From: an uncultured Clostridia bacterium
GTDB lineage: Bacteria; Bacillota; Clostridia; Oscillospirales; Ruminococcaceae
Direction: 5' to 3'
DNA: 38,683 bases
NCBI GenBank assembly: GCA_945921635.1
Contig: CAMEKZ010000003.1
Coordinates: 1 to 38,683 of the forward strand
The number at the start of each line of letters is the position of its first letter. Position 1 is the stretch's first letter. The position numbers were made by a program, and so were the translations under genes. The notes below the pieces were generated by a model. That model was not told the DNA's origin and did no database searches. It was given only the letters and a program-made list of their open reading frames with translations. Positions 6,740 to 15,000 of this stretch are shown one piece after another.

Positions 6740-8641
6740 TTATTTCAGATTTTCTATTTCATCAAGCCACAGAGCCGCCGAAGCATCGCTCGGCATTCTC
6801 CAGTCGCCGCGCGGCGAGAGCGTGACCGAGCCGACCTTAGGTCCGTCGGGCAGGCAGGAGCGCTTGAACTGCTGTGAAAAGAACCTGCGGTAGAAGGTTT
6901 TCAGCCATTTCAGCACCGTTTCGCGGTCGTATACGTCTTTAAACGCATACAGCGCAAGGCGGAACACCTTCTGCGGCGAAAAGCCCCAGCGTATGCCGTT
7001 GTAGAGGAAAAAGTCGTGCAGCTCGTACGGACCTACCAAGTCCTCGGTTTTCTGCGAGATTTCTTCGCCGTCTGCGGGCAGAAGCTCGGGACTTACGGGG
7101 GTGTCGAGTATATCGCAGAGCGCTTCTTTAAGCTGACTGTTTTCCGATATATTGCTGTAGTATTTTACAAGGTGGCGGATAAGCGTCTTAGGTACCGAGC
7201 AGTTTACGCCGTACATCGACATATGGTCACCGTTGTAGGTTGCCCAGCCGAGCGCAAGCTCGGACAAATCTCCCGTGCCGATTACAAGGCCGCCGGTCTG
7301 GTTTGCGATATTCATAAGCACCTTTGTGCGCTCACGCGCCTGACCGTTTTCAAACACAACATTGAGGTTGTCTATATCGTGGCCGATGTCCTTAAAATGC
7401 TGTTTTACGCTGTCGGTTATGTCAATCTCGCGGAACGTGACACCAATAGCCTCGCACATCTTCTGCGCGTTGGATTTCGTCCGCTTTGTAGTGCCAAAGC
7501 ACGGCATAGTGACCGCGACTATATCGGTCATGGGTCTGCCGAGCAGCTTCATTGCGTCCGCCGCGACAAGAAGCGCAAGACAGCTGTCGAGACCGCCCGA
7601 TATGCCGACTACCGCGGTCTTTGCATTAGTATGCTTTAACCGCTTTTTCAGTCCGTTGCTCTGCATGGCGAGGATAAGCTCGCAGCGCTTGTCCTTTTCG
7701 CTGTCGGAATAGGGAATAAACGGCGTGCGTGATACAAAGCGGGTAAGCTTTGTATCGGACAGAGGCATGGAAAACTCTATCTCATATATGCCGCCGTCGG
7801 GACAAAACGAGGTGTTTTTCCTGCGCTCGAAGGCAAGCTTTGACACATCTATCTCGCTTATCGCGCTGTCTCCCGAAAACAGCTCGCTCTGTGCTAACAT
7901 CGTGCCGTTTTCTGCAATAATATTGTGAGCCGAGAAAACCAGATCCTGCGTGGACTCGCCCTCGCCCGCCGAGGCGTACACATACCCCGCGATAAGGCGC
8001 GCCGACTGATTTTTTATAAGGTCGCGGCGGTACTCCGCCTTGCCCGTCATCTCGTTGCTTGCCGAGAGGTTTACTATGATATTCGCGCCGCCCTGTGCAA
8101 GCGCGCCCGACGGCGGGCACGGCGCCCACAAGTCCTCGCAGATTTCCACACCGAATGCAAAATCCGCAATGTCCGCACATCTGAAAATATATCCCGCGCC
8201 AAAGGGTATCTCCCCGCGCACCGCCGCGCCGTCACACGCGTCCCACGCGGCAAAGTGGCGCATCTCGTAAAACTCGTTGTAATTCGGCAGATACTGCTTT
8301 GGCACAAAGCCGAGGACTTTTCCTTTATACAGTACCGCCGCGCAGTTGTACAGCTTTCCCGCAAAGCGCAGCGGCAGGCCTACCACCGTTATCATATCGA
8401 GGTCGGCAAGCGCGGCGCATATATCATCAAGCGTCTTTTCTGCGGCATTTATCAGCGTGTCCTGAAAAAACAAGTCCTGGCAGGTGTACCCCGTTATGCA
8501 AAGCTCGGGGAAAACCGCAAGCCGCACCCCGCCGCCGGAAAGCTTTTTCGCAAGCGCGATTATGCTGTTTTTGTTGTATTCGCAGTCAGCGACCTTTATT
8601 TCGGGGGTAGCCGCCGCGACTTTAATAAATCCGTCTTTCAT
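6740..8641 (-). CDS. nadE: Glutamine-dependent NAD+ synthetase
   Basis: Final step of NAD synthesis: amidation of nicotinic acid adenine dinucleotide with ammonia cut from glutamine. Two domains are visible. The N-terminal nitrilase-type glutaminase has the Glu-Lys-Cys triad: FPELCITGY (Glu46), FVPKQYLPN (Lys115) and GVEICEDLW (Cys168). The C-terminal synthetase has the ATP pyrophosphatase loop SGGLDS (348-353), plus GTGDLSELALGW and NCSVPKTL. The 633 residues and the C-terminal SQQFKRSCLPDGPKVG match the long two-domain form. AGGAGA is about seven bases before the ATG. It lies 24 bases after the alpha/beta hydrolase gene, so both are probably transcribed from the promoter at 9663-9691. Confidence 0.96.
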   Translation of the reverse strand: MKDGFIKVAAATPEIKVADCEYNKNSIIALAKKLSGGGVRLAVFPELCITGYTCQDLFFQDTLINAAEKTLDDICAALADLDMITVVGLPLRFAGKLYNCAAVLYKGKVLGFVPKQYLPNYNEFYEMRHFAAWDACDGAAVRGEIPFGAGYIFRCADIADFAFGVEICEDLWAPCPPSGALAQGGANIIVNLSASNEMTGKAEYRRDLIKNQSARLIAGYVYASAGEGESTQDLVFSAHNIIAENGTMLAQSELFSGDSAISEIDVSKLAFERRKNTSFCPDGGIYEIEFSMPLSDTKLTRFVSRTPFIPYSDSEKDKRCELILAMQSNGLKKRLKHTNAKTAVVGISGGLDSCLALLVAADAMKLLGRPMTDIVAVTMPCFGTTKRTKSNAQKMCEAIGVTFREIDITDSVKQHFKDIGHDIDNLNVVFENGQARERTKVLMNIANQTGGLVIGTGDLSELALGWATYNGDHMSMYGVNCSVPKTLIRHLVKYYSNISENSQLKEALCDILDTPVSPELLPADGEEISQKTEDLVGPYELHDFFLYNGIRWGFSPQKVFRLALYAFKDVYDRETVLKWLKTFYRRFFSQQFKRSCLPDGPKVGSVTLSPRGDWRMPSDASAALWLDEIENLK

Positions 8642-8665
8642 AAAAAATCTCCTGTAGCGTATCCG

Positions 8666-9622
8666 TCAAAATTCGTAGTTGCCCGTGCGTCCGTTCTTTT
8701 TGCGCTGTATCCATATAAGCAAGTCATCGTAAACTATCTCCTTCATGGTCTCGTTTATAAGCTCGTGGCGCGCACCCGGATACAGCTTTATATCCACGTT
8801 GCAGCCCGCGTTTATAAGCCGCTCGTAGACGTTCAGCACGCCCTTGCCGTAGCCGCCGACGGGGTCTGCGGTGCCCGAGGCTATCAGAATGGGGAGCTTT
8901 TTCGGTACATTCTTCACCCACTCGTCTGAGGACACGCGGCGCAGCAGCGTAGTCAGGTCAACAAAGCCGGACGCGGTGAAGATGAAGTTGCTCTTCTCAT
9001 CGTCCATATATTTTTTTACGACCTCTCTGTCATGGGTAAGCCAGTCGAATACCGTCTGCTTGTCCTCTATCCTGTCGTTGTACACGCCGAAAATAAGTGT
9101 GTTCAGCTTGGTACTGCGGAAGCGCTCGCCTTTAAGCGTTGCTACCGAGCGGGTCGCACGCACGCCGATTTCGGACAGCGCCTTGTCATCACCGGTACCT
9201 AAAATTATCGCGCCGTTAAGCTCGTTCGGAAAGCGGGTAATATAGAGCCTTGCGACAAAGCTGCCCATGCTGTGTCCGAGCAGAAAATACGGCAGGGATT
9301 TGTACTTGTTTTTCATTATAAGCGTAAAGCGGTGCAGGTCGTTTACGAGGTGGCTCCAGCCGTCCTTTTCGGCAAAATAGCCGAGGTCATCGTTTGTCGC
9401 GGCGCTCTTGCCGTGGCCGAGGTGGTCGTTTCCGCAGACAATATAGCCGCGGTTTACGAAAAACTCGGCAAAATGCTCGTATCTCTCTATATATTCGCAC
9501 ATACCGTGAGATATCTGTATAATGCCCTTGTACGGCTCAATCTGCGGGGTGTAGATGCAGTATGCGCACTTATCCACGCCGTTCGACGAATTGAAATGTC
9601 CGCTGTACTTCATATATGCCAT
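8666..9622 (-). CDS. Alpha/beta hydrolase, monoacylglycerol lipase/lysophospholipase-like
   Basis: 318-residue serine hydrolase of the Hydrolase_4 type. The oxyanion segment is QISHGMCEYIERY (motif HGxxE-like) near residue 38. The nucleophile elbow is GHSMGS near residue 118, the acid is in SGTADPVGGYGKGV, and the catalytic His is in PGARHELINE. No signal peptide, so cytoplasmic. The likely substrate is a monoacylglycerol or lysophospholipid, but this is only family-level inference. Start ATG 9622 has AAGAAGG about nine bases upstream and a clear promoter at 9663-9691. It is followed by nadE at 24 bases; no metabolic link to NAD synthesis is evident. Confidence 0.87.
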   Translation of the reverse strand: MAYMKYSGHFNSSNGVDKCAYCIYTPQIEPYKGIIQISHGMCEYIERYEHFAEFFVNRGYIVCGNDHLGHGKSAATNDDLGYFAEKDGWSHLVNDLHRFTLIMKNKYKSLPYFLLGHSMGSFVARLYITRFPNELNGAIILGTGDDKALSEIGVRATRSVATLKGERFRSTKLNTLIFGVYNDRIEDKQTVFDWLTHDREVVKKYMDDEKSNFIFTASGFVDLTTLLRRVSSDEWVKNVPKKLPILIASGTADPVGGYGKGVLNVYERLINAGCNVDIKLYPGARHELINETMKEIVYDDLLIWIQRKKNGRTGNYEF

Positions 9623-9662
9623 AAGGTCAACCTTCTTTCGCGGTAATGTTTATAATGTTATT

Positions 9663-9691
9663 AGTATACCAAATTTTTTACCAAAATTCAA
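9663..9691 (-). promoter_or_regulatory. Promoter for the hydrolase-nadE transcript
   Basis: On the minus strand TTGAAT (9691-9686), 17-bp spacer, TATACT (9668-9663). It is back to back with the mrp promoter, only seven bases apart. Confidence 0.8.
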
Positions 9692-9698
9692 GATTTGG

Positions 9699-9727
9699 TT
9701 GCATTTTGCGCGGGATAGTGGTATAAT
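9699..9727 (+). promoter_or_regulatory. Promoter for mrp
   Basis: TTGCAT at 9699-9704, 17-bp spacer, TATAAT at 9722-9727. The leader to the mrp start is about 75 bases. Confidence 0.8.
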
Positions 9728-9808
9728 ATTCAACAGCGCTTATATCCGCGCTTGCTAACAACAAATATCCCGGCTTATCCATAAGCCGTAAAATAAAGGA
9801 GTCTTATC

Positions 9809-10636
9809 ATGAGTGAATGTACACACGACTGCTCAAGCTGCTCGCAGAGCTGTTCCGACCGGACACAGCCGCAGAGCTTTCTCGAAAAGCCGCATGAGCT
9901 GTCACATATCAAAAAAGTAATCGGTGTTGTCAGCGGAAAGGGCGGCGTAGGAAAATCAATGGTCACCTCGCTTCTCGCTGTAGCCATGCAGAGAAAGGGC
10001 TATCAGACCGCCGTACTCGACGCGGATATAACCGGCCCGTCTATCCCGAAGGCGTTCGGACTTAAACAAAAGGCGATGGGTGACAACAACGGTATCTATC
10101 CCGTAAAGACAAACACCGGTATTGAAGTAATGTCGGTAAACCTGCTGCTCCCCGACGAGACCGACCCCGTAGTATGGCGCGGCCCTGTCATAGCAAACAC
10201 GGTAAAGCAGTTCTGGACGGACGTAATCTGGAACGATGTGGACTATATGTTTGTTGATATGCCCCCGGGAACAGGAGATGTGCCGCTGACCGTATTCCAG
10301 TCGCTCCCCGTAGACGGTATTATCGTGGTTACCTCTCCGCAGGAGCTGGTATCGATGATAGTCGGCAAGGCGGTAAAGATGGCGGAAATGATGGATATTT
10401 CGGTGCTGGGTATTGTCGAGAATATGTCGTATTTTGAGTGCCCCGACTGCAAGGGCAGACACACCGTTTTCGGAGAGAGCCATATCGACGAGGTTGCCGC
10501 TAAGTACGGTATAAAGAATATCGCAAAAATGCCGATAAACCCCAAGCTGTCCGCAGGCTGCGACAAGGGTCTTATTGAGCTTTACGACGGAGACTGGCTG
10601 GACGGCATGACTGATATGCTGGAAAAGCTGGATTAA
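9809..10636 (+). CDS. mrp: Mrp/NBP35-family iron-sulfur cluster carrier ATPase
   Basis: P-loop ATPase thought to hold and pass on Fe-S clusters in the cytoplasm. The N-terminus has four closely spaced cysteines (Cys4, 8, 11, 15), as in proteins with the N-terminal Nbp35-type cluster. It then has the deviant Walker A SGKGGVGKS (42-50), DADITGPS, the Walker B FVDMPPGTGD, and near residue 211 the CPDC pair that bridges a cluster between two subunits in the family. 275 residues is normal. AAAGGAG sits nine bases before ATG 9809. It has its own promoter (9699-9727) and is followed by a hairpin, so it is probably monocistronic. Confidence 0.93.
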   Translation: MSECTHDCSSCSQSCSDRTQPQSFLEKPHELSHIKKVIGVVSGKGGVGKSMVTSLLAVAMQRKGYQTAVLDADITGPSIPKAFGLKQKAMGDNNGIYPVKTNTGIEVMSVNLLLPDETDPVVWRGPVIANTVKQFWTDVIWNDVDYMFVDMPPGTGDVPLTVFQSLPVDGIIVVTSPQELVSMIVGKAVKMAEMMDISVLGIVENMSYFECPDCKGRHTVFGESHIDEVAAKYGIKNIAKMPINPKLSAGCDKGLIELYDGDWLDGMTDMLEKLD

Positions 10637-10649
10637 GGATTAAAGCTTT

Positions 10650-10678
10650 GCCGTACAAAGCCGCGTGTTTTGTACGGC
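10650..10678 (+). terminator. Hairpin after mrp
   Basis: GCCGTACAAA (10650-10659) pairs with TTTGTACGGC (10669-10678). The tail GTTATTAC is only mildly T-rich, so termination may be partial. Confidence 0.55.
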
Positions 10679-10692
10679 GTTATTACGCAGAA

Positions 10693-10726
10693 ATTGTCAA
10701 CTATATTTTAAATATCGGTTGACAAT
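10693..10726 (+). promoter_or_regulatory. BirA operator in front of birA
   Basis: Perfect 9-bp inverted repeat ATTGTCAAC (10693-10701) and GTTGACAAT (10718-10726) with a 16-bp AT-rich spacer. This closely matches the BirA box of Firmicutes (TTGTTAAC, about 15 bases, GTTAACAA type). It ends 14 bases before the birA start, indicating autoregulation by BirA bound to biotinyl-AMP. Confidence 0.85.
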
Positions 10727-10740
10727 AACAGGAGAAGAAA

Positions 10741-11706
10741 ATGAAGGTAAAAGAACAGGTACTGCTTATACTTCGGTCAAATGCGGGCGAATATATTTCG
10801 GGCGAGGAGATGGCGAACAGGCTTTTCGTCAGCCGCAACGCGGTGTGGAAAGCGATACAGAGCCTGCGGCGTGACGGCTTTATTATAGACGCTGTGACAA
10901 ACAAGGGCTATTGCATAAACGACTGCGGCTTTAATCAGTACAGGATAAATACAATGCTGAGCGGAGCGGCGCAGGACTGCAAAATCAGCTGTTATGACAC
11001 GGTAGGCTCGACAAACACGGTGCTGCGTGCCCTTGCTGAGGAGGGTGCGGAGGAAATGACCGTCTGCATAGCCAATCACCAGACCGAGGGCAGAGGCAGG
11101 CACGGGCGGAAGTTCTATTCCCCGCCGGACAGCGGAATATATATGTCTATTCTGCTCCGCCCCGATTTCGGTGCGGAAAACGCCGCGTATATCACCGCCG
11201 CCGCGGCGGTCGCGGCGGTAAGGGCTATCAGGAAAACGACAGGTCAGCCCGCACAGATAAAGTGGGTAAACGATATTCTCTGCGGCGGCAAGAAGATATG
11301 CGGCATACTCACCGAGGCGGTGAGCGACTGCGAGAGCGGCACGCTCCAATACGCGGTAGTCGGACTGGGAATAAACGTCACGCGGCCTAAGGGTGGCTTT
11401 CCGTCCGAGCTTCGGGATATAGCAAGCGCGCTGTACAGCGATGAGGCAGTGCTCAACGACGCACGGTGCGCTATCGCCGCCGAGGTGCTTAACGCGTTTT
11501 TCGATATTTACTCGAAAAGGGATATAATACAGCTAATGGCAGAATACAAGAGCTATTCCGCTGTTATCGGAAAGCGGATAAGGATAATAGCAGGCGGCAA
11601 GGAAATACCCGCGACGGCTATTGATATTGACGAGCGCGCCCGCCTTATTGCCCGCTCCGACAACGGCAAGCTCTACACCCTCTCCTCCGGCGAAATAACC
11701 CTCTAG
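10741..11706 (+). CDS. birA: Bifunctional biotin ligase / biotin operon repressor BirA
   Basis: Attaches biotin to a lysine of carboxylase carrier proteins and, as biotinyl-AMP complex, represses biotin genes. Residues 1-60 form a winged helix (ISGEEMANRLFVSRNAVWKAIQ then a wing with NKGYCI). The ligase core has GRGRHGRKF (biotinyl-AMP loop), KWVNDILCGGKKICGILTEA and the VVGLGINV strand, followed by the small SH3-like C-terminal domain. 321 residues fits the bifunctional form. GGAG lies nine bases upstream of ATG 10741. The perfect operator immediately upstream shows that it regulates itself. No other biotin gene is in the window. Confidence 0.95.
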   Translation: MKVKEQVLLILRSNAGEYISGEEMANRLFVSRNAVWKAIQSLRRDGFIIDAVTNKGYCINDCGFNQYRINTMLSGAAQDCKISCYDTVGSTNTVLRALAEEGAEEMTVCIANHQTEGRGRHGRKFYSPPDSGIYMSILLRPDFGAENAAYITAAAAVAAVRAIRKTTGQPAQIKWVNDILCGGKKICGILTEAVSDCESGTLQYAVVGLGINVTRPKGGFPSELRDIASALYSDEAVLNDARCAIAAEVLNAFFDIYSKRDIIQLMAEYKSYSAVIGKRIRIIAGGKEIPATAIDIDERARLIARSDNGKLYTLSSGEITL

Positions 11707-11817
11707 CAGCCTGCGACTGCGGGCAAAGCCGCATTATAATATCTTTTCGATATTTGCCACCTTGCAAAACGGCAGATATGGCAGATAGTCAGGAATTATC
11801 CATAGAATAACAAAATA

Positions 11818-12097
11818 GCAACGGGTATACCCGTCTCAGACTGTCGATAAACCCACGCACCGCAAAAACGCAGTTTTTTATAATAAATGAGATTGTTTTT
11901 ATAGTTCGCTATTTTTTGTAAGTTTCGGAGAGCCTCAAATCGGCTCTCCGAAAGCGTTTTTGCTTACTTCGTCAAAAGCCGCCTACCGTACCTTTGTACG
12001 CCTACGGCGGCTTTTTCCTCGTCTGCGCGTGTTTCTCGAAGTCTGACAGCTTGTCGAAAAATCACTTTTTCGACAAGCTGCAACGGGTATACCCGTC
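11818..12097. repeat. Complex palindromic element bracketed by an 18-bp direct repeat
   Basis: GCAACGGGTATACCCGTC occurs at 11818-11835 and again at 12080-12097; its core ACGGGTATACCCGT is a perfect palindrome. Between them: possible outer stem TCAGACT (11836-11842) with AGTCTGA (12040-12046); GCAAAAACGC (11862-11871) with GCGTTTTTGC (11954-11963) enclosing the 12-bp hairpin 11923-11934/11942-11953; AAAAGCCGCC (11974-11983) with GGCGGCTTTT (12006-12015) enclosing CGTAC/GTACG; and a 15-bp hairpin 12047-12061/12066-12080. The element fills most of the gap between birA and the converging acetyltransferase gene; two hairpins end in T-runs and may terminate either gene. Bases 11707-11817 hold only two small hairpins (TGCGG/CCGCA at 11718-11733, AATATC/GATATT near 11738). 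Confidence 0.75.
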
Positions 12098-12099
12098 TT

Positions 12100-13101
12100 T
12101 TATCTTAGTTGCTTTTTCGCCATCATAAAATATACGCAGATTTTATACCCCGCATAGCCATACAGCCTGTCAAGACCGGTGTAGGTGTAGCTTAAATACC
12201 CATCTGTCATGCCCGCATCGCGCAGGTGCTTTGTACCGAGCAGGGCGAGATTTGACGCGATGTGCCGTCCTCTGTAGCCGGTTCTGACCGCAGTACAGCC
12301 TATACTGCCGATCGAGTGCCTCGACACGCAGCCGCGTGCCGGAGTTTCCTCTTTTTGAGCGTTTTTCTCTCGCGATGTAAGTTCATTATAAATATTTACG
12401 TCCGGTTCGTTTTCGGAATCGGTGCTGACTATCAGCGCGCCCACGACGGTATCGTTATCCGCGGCTATAAGTACCCGCTCGTCACCATACGGCTGATACA
12501 GGCTGTCATCTCTGTACCAGCGGGTAAACTCCGTGCAAGCGTTGTCGGTGCAGTCGAACACCGCTTTTCTGTCGGACGGCTCCGCCCATCTGTAGACTAT
12601 GCCGTCTATTCTGTCGCCTATATCATGCCCTTTATCGTCAAAATCGCGCAACTTAAACCGCATATCAAAGCAGTCGCAGTCACGGTCGTGGATATAGCCG
12701 CGCTTTGTGAAAAAGTCGCTTGCTGATGCGTCAAGACAATCATAAAGCTCTTCTCCCTGCGCTTCGAAATACCGCCTGCTTGTAGGCACACCGGGCATCA
12801 GATAATCGGTGTCGGAGCTGCCCGTGCCGGCGGTTATTTCGCTGTAGCCGTTCTCCATTACCGCAGTCTCCGAGCGTGACAGAAGCCGCGAGCCGATACC
12901 GCGGTTGCGGTACGGATTATCCACGCAGAGCATAAGTATCGTACCGTTGTTTATCACAGACGCGCCGATAAGCTTGCCGCCGGAGTTATGCTCCTTGAGG
13001 ATTATGTTGTTCTTGTGGCTCAGGATTTCGGTCGCGGTAGCTTTGTCCCGCACTATAAAAGGAAAATTCCTCTCAAACAGTCCGTATAATTCTTCGGTCA
13101 T
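12100..13101 (-). CDS. Two-domain GNAT N-acetyltransferase
   Basis: 333 residues with two GNAT folds in tandem. The first (about 1-150) has the acetyl-CoA loop NPYRNRGIGSRLL. The second (about 165-333) has RTGYRGRHIASNLALLGTKHL and ends with a typical LDRLYGYAGYK strand. Such proteins acetylate small amines or peptides; the substrate cannot be told from sequence. No signal peptide. GGAG is about six bases before the ATG. A TATAAT box lies on the minus strand at 13135-13140, with only a weak -35. It converges on birA across a palindromic gap and sits downstream of the tandem hairpin array, apparently as a single-gene transcript. Confidence 0.85.
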   Translation of the reverse strand: MTEELYGLFERNFPFIVRDKATATEILSHKNNIILKEHNSGGKLIGASVINNGTILMLCVDNPYRNRGIGSRLLSRSETAVMENGYSEITAGTGSSDTDYLMPGVPTSRRYFEAQGEELYDCLDASASDFFTKRGYIHDRDCDCFDMRFKLRDFDDKGHDIGDRIDGIVYRWAEPSDRKAVFDCTDNACTEFTRWYRDDSLYQPYGDERVLIAADNDTVVGALIVSTDSENEPDVNIYNELTSREKNAQKEETPARGCVSRHSIGSIGCTAVRTGYRGRHIASNLALLGTKHLRDAGMTDGYLSYTYTGLDRLYGYAGYKICVYFMMAKKQLR

Positions 13102-13180
13102 AATTTCTCCGTTTTTCTGATTTTATTGTCGTCTATTATACTTAACGTTATATATATACTTAATATTCCGTAAAGTAATC

Positions 13181-13565
13181 AAAAGGTGGAACTGCCTGCA
13201 GGTGCAACCTGCCCGCCGTTTCACTATGTGCAAAATATTTCCAAGTTGTAAAAAGGCGGAACTGCCTGCAGGTGCAACCTGCCCGCCGTTTCACGATGTG
13301 CAAAATATTTCAAAATTGTAAAAAGGCGGAACTGCCTGCAGGTGCAACCTGCCCCGCCGTCACACAAACATTTATATCTTGCAAAGATATTAAAAGGCGG
13401 AACTGCCTGCAGTCGCAGACTGCCCCGCCGTTTCACTATGTGCAAAATATTTCTAAGTTGTAAAAAGGCGGCTCCGCTCGCAGGTGCAACCTGCCCCGCC
13501 GTCACACAAACATTTATATCTTGCAAAGATATTAAAAGGCGGAACTGCCTGCAGTCGCAGACTGC
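13181..13565. repeat. Tandem array of 70-71 bp hairpin units (five full, one partial)
   Basis: Units start at 13181, 13251, 13321, 13392, 13463 and 13534 (partial, ending at the stop codon of the neighbouring membrane protein gene). Each begins AAAAGGCGG and holds an outer stem GGCGG/CCGCC around GCAGGT-GCA-ACCTGC. Units 4 and 6 have GCAGTC-GCA-GACTGC instead, so both arms changed together. The linkers come in only two types: one with CACTATGTGCAAAATATTTC (units 1, 2, 4) and one with ACATTTATATCTTGCAAAGA (units 3, 5). Unit 5 has a changed segment CTCCGCTC in place of AACTGCCT. The array could serve as 3' end of the membrane operon on the minus strand. Confidence 0.88.
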
Positions 13566-14126
13566 CTATTTGTAGAGGATTTTTTGTTTGTCGAATTTCT
13601 GGGTGTAGCCGAAATAAAAGCCGAGGTGGGTGGCTACGGGGATAAGCGCGTAGCAGAGCATAAAGATAACCGGTACGAACACCGCCATGCTGTCTATATT
13701 GCTGTCGGGCACAAGGATAAGCGAGAGCGAGTACACCATACCGTCTATAATACGATAAACCATAGTCATGTCAAAATACCAGCCGCAGAGCTTGTTCAAA
13801 AGCAGCATAACCGATGGTATAAACATAATCAGCATAAGCAGTACACCTATCTTCACCCACTTGTATTCGTTCGGCGGCTCTGCCTTGTGCAGACGCACAT
13901 ACTTCTGTTCCCTGTCACCGTCCTTGTAGCCGGCGGTAAACATAAGCGAGTAGAAGATTGCCAGCGCGAGAATGAACACGATGACCTTTACAAACACAGG
14001 CTCAATAAACGGCGCTGTCGAGATAGTCATAATCGTGCACAGCAGATTTCCGCACACCATATATACAAGTCCGGACAAAAACAGCTTGTACAAGGGCTGT
14101 CTGCCCGATTTTTCAAAATAATCCAT
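13566..14126 (-). CDS. Four-helix membrane protein of unknown function
   Basis: 186 residues with about four to five membrane segments: near residues 13-35, 43-68, 92-112 and 145-172. A polar loop GYKDGDREQKYVRLHKAEPPNE lies between the second and third. I recognise no family. GGAGG sits eight bases before the ATG. It is the last gene of a minus-strand trio with the two paralogous single-pass proteins (14146-14937, 15001-15675), spaced by 19 bases, so it probably acts with them. The stop codon lies directly against the tandem hairpin array. Confidence 0.75.
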   Translation of the reverse strand: MDYFEKSGRQPLYKLFLSGLVYMVCGNLLCTIMTISTAPFIEPVFVKVIVFILALAIFYSLMFTAGYKDGDREQKYVRLHKAEPPNEYKWVKIGVLLMLIMFIPSVMLLLNKLCGWYFDMTMVYRIIDGMVYSLSLILVPDSNIDSMAVFVPVIFMLCYALIPVATHLGFYFGYTQKFDKQKILYK

Positions 14127-14145
14127 AGATATATCCTCCGCAGTT

Positions 14146-14937
14146 TTATTCTTCGGTCTTGATTTCGTGCAGTCGGTTTCCGCTTATGATATTGTTGAAT
14201 ACCTCCTGCGCGCGCTCGTTGTTTTTGAGCGAATTTTCGCTGTAGCTTATCATGCCCTCTTCCTCGCGCCGCACGCACAGTCCGAGTACCTCGGGGCAGG
14301 AGCTTTCCCACTTTGCCTCTGCCGCAAGCGCGGTATCCTTCAGCTTTATCATGTACTGCCCGCTGTACTGCCCGTCACCGGTTATTTTTCCGACATCGAT
14401 GAACATATTCTCAAAATTTTCCTTGGCGGTCTTGTCATCCCCGCCGTTTGCGAAAATCTTGTCATCGCAGATAAACAGCTCGGCTACGCCGCGCTCTATC
14501 TCACCGTAGAACTTTGCGTCATTCGACATCGTATACTGCGTGTCACCGCCGGTCTTGGTAAGGTCGATAAAATACACCGCGACGTGTATGTTTCCGTTGT
14601 TGTCATAGTCGGGGCAATACTGCTCGAGAGCCAGCTCAAGGTCGTGCTGCTTCTGGTAAAAATTCGGTGTGTTTTCGGTGTTGGAGGTTACCAGCATCAC
14701 GGTCAAATCCGCCGCCTCGCGGCTGAAGGTCTGATAAATCAGGAATACGCCTACGGCTATAAAAAACACCGCCATGAAAAAATACCACTTGTTGCGGTAC
14801 ATAAAATCCTCTATCCGTTTAAAGCCGCGCGGCTTTTCAATAACCTCGTGCTTGTTTTCCTCGATAATGTCGCTTTCCTCAATAAGCCCCTGCTTTAATT
14901 TGAGCAGCTCTCTTTTTTCGTCACTTTGCCTTGACAT
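14146..14937 (-). CDS. Single-pass membrane protein, paralogue of the upstream gene
   Basis: 263 residues. A short cytoplasmic N-terminus carries the motif EKRELLKLKQGLIEESD, followed by a basic stretch, one membrane segment (about residues 51-70, FFMAVFFIAVGVFLIYQTF) and a large extracytoplasmic domain starting ADLTVMLVTSN. The N-terminal motif, the membrane segment and the outer domain all resemble the next gene upstream (15001-15675): for example YCPDYDNNG against YCPDFDSDG, and a closing VFNNIISGN against FVGNLISGK. The outer domain has the feel of a small alpha/beta or solute-sensing fold, but I recognise no known domain. AAAGGA lies about nine bases before the ATG. Middle gene of the trio. 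Confidence 0.75.
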   Translation of the reverse strand: MSRQSDEKRELLKLKQGLIEESDIIEENKHEVIEKPRGFKRIEDFMYRNKWYFFMAVFFIAVGVFLIYQTFSREAADLTVMLVTSNTENTPNFYQKQHDLELALEQYCPDYDNNGNIHVAVYFIDLTKTGGDTQYTMSNDAKFYGEIERGVAELFICDDKIFANGGDDKTAKENFENMFIDVGKITGDGQYSGQYMIKLKDTALAAEAKWESSCPEVLGLCVRREEEGMISYSENSLKNNERAQEVFNNIISGNRLHEIKTEE

Positions 14938-15000
14938 TAAAATTTATCCTTTCTGTTGCTTTAAGCCTGTCTTAACAAAACTTGTCAAAAAGACAGACTC

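Noticed and set aside
7016-8929. Long open frames on the plus strand opposite nadE and the hydrolase
   Set aside because: They lack ribosome binding sites, are rich in Arg, Ala and Cys as expected for shadows, and the minus-strand genes are unequivocal.
13181-13565. CRISPR-like array: repeats of about 38 bp with 31-32 base spacers
   Set aside because: The spacers are only two sequences used alternately, repeats carry internal long hairpins with changes, and no cas genes are near. It is a tandem repeat, not CRISPR.
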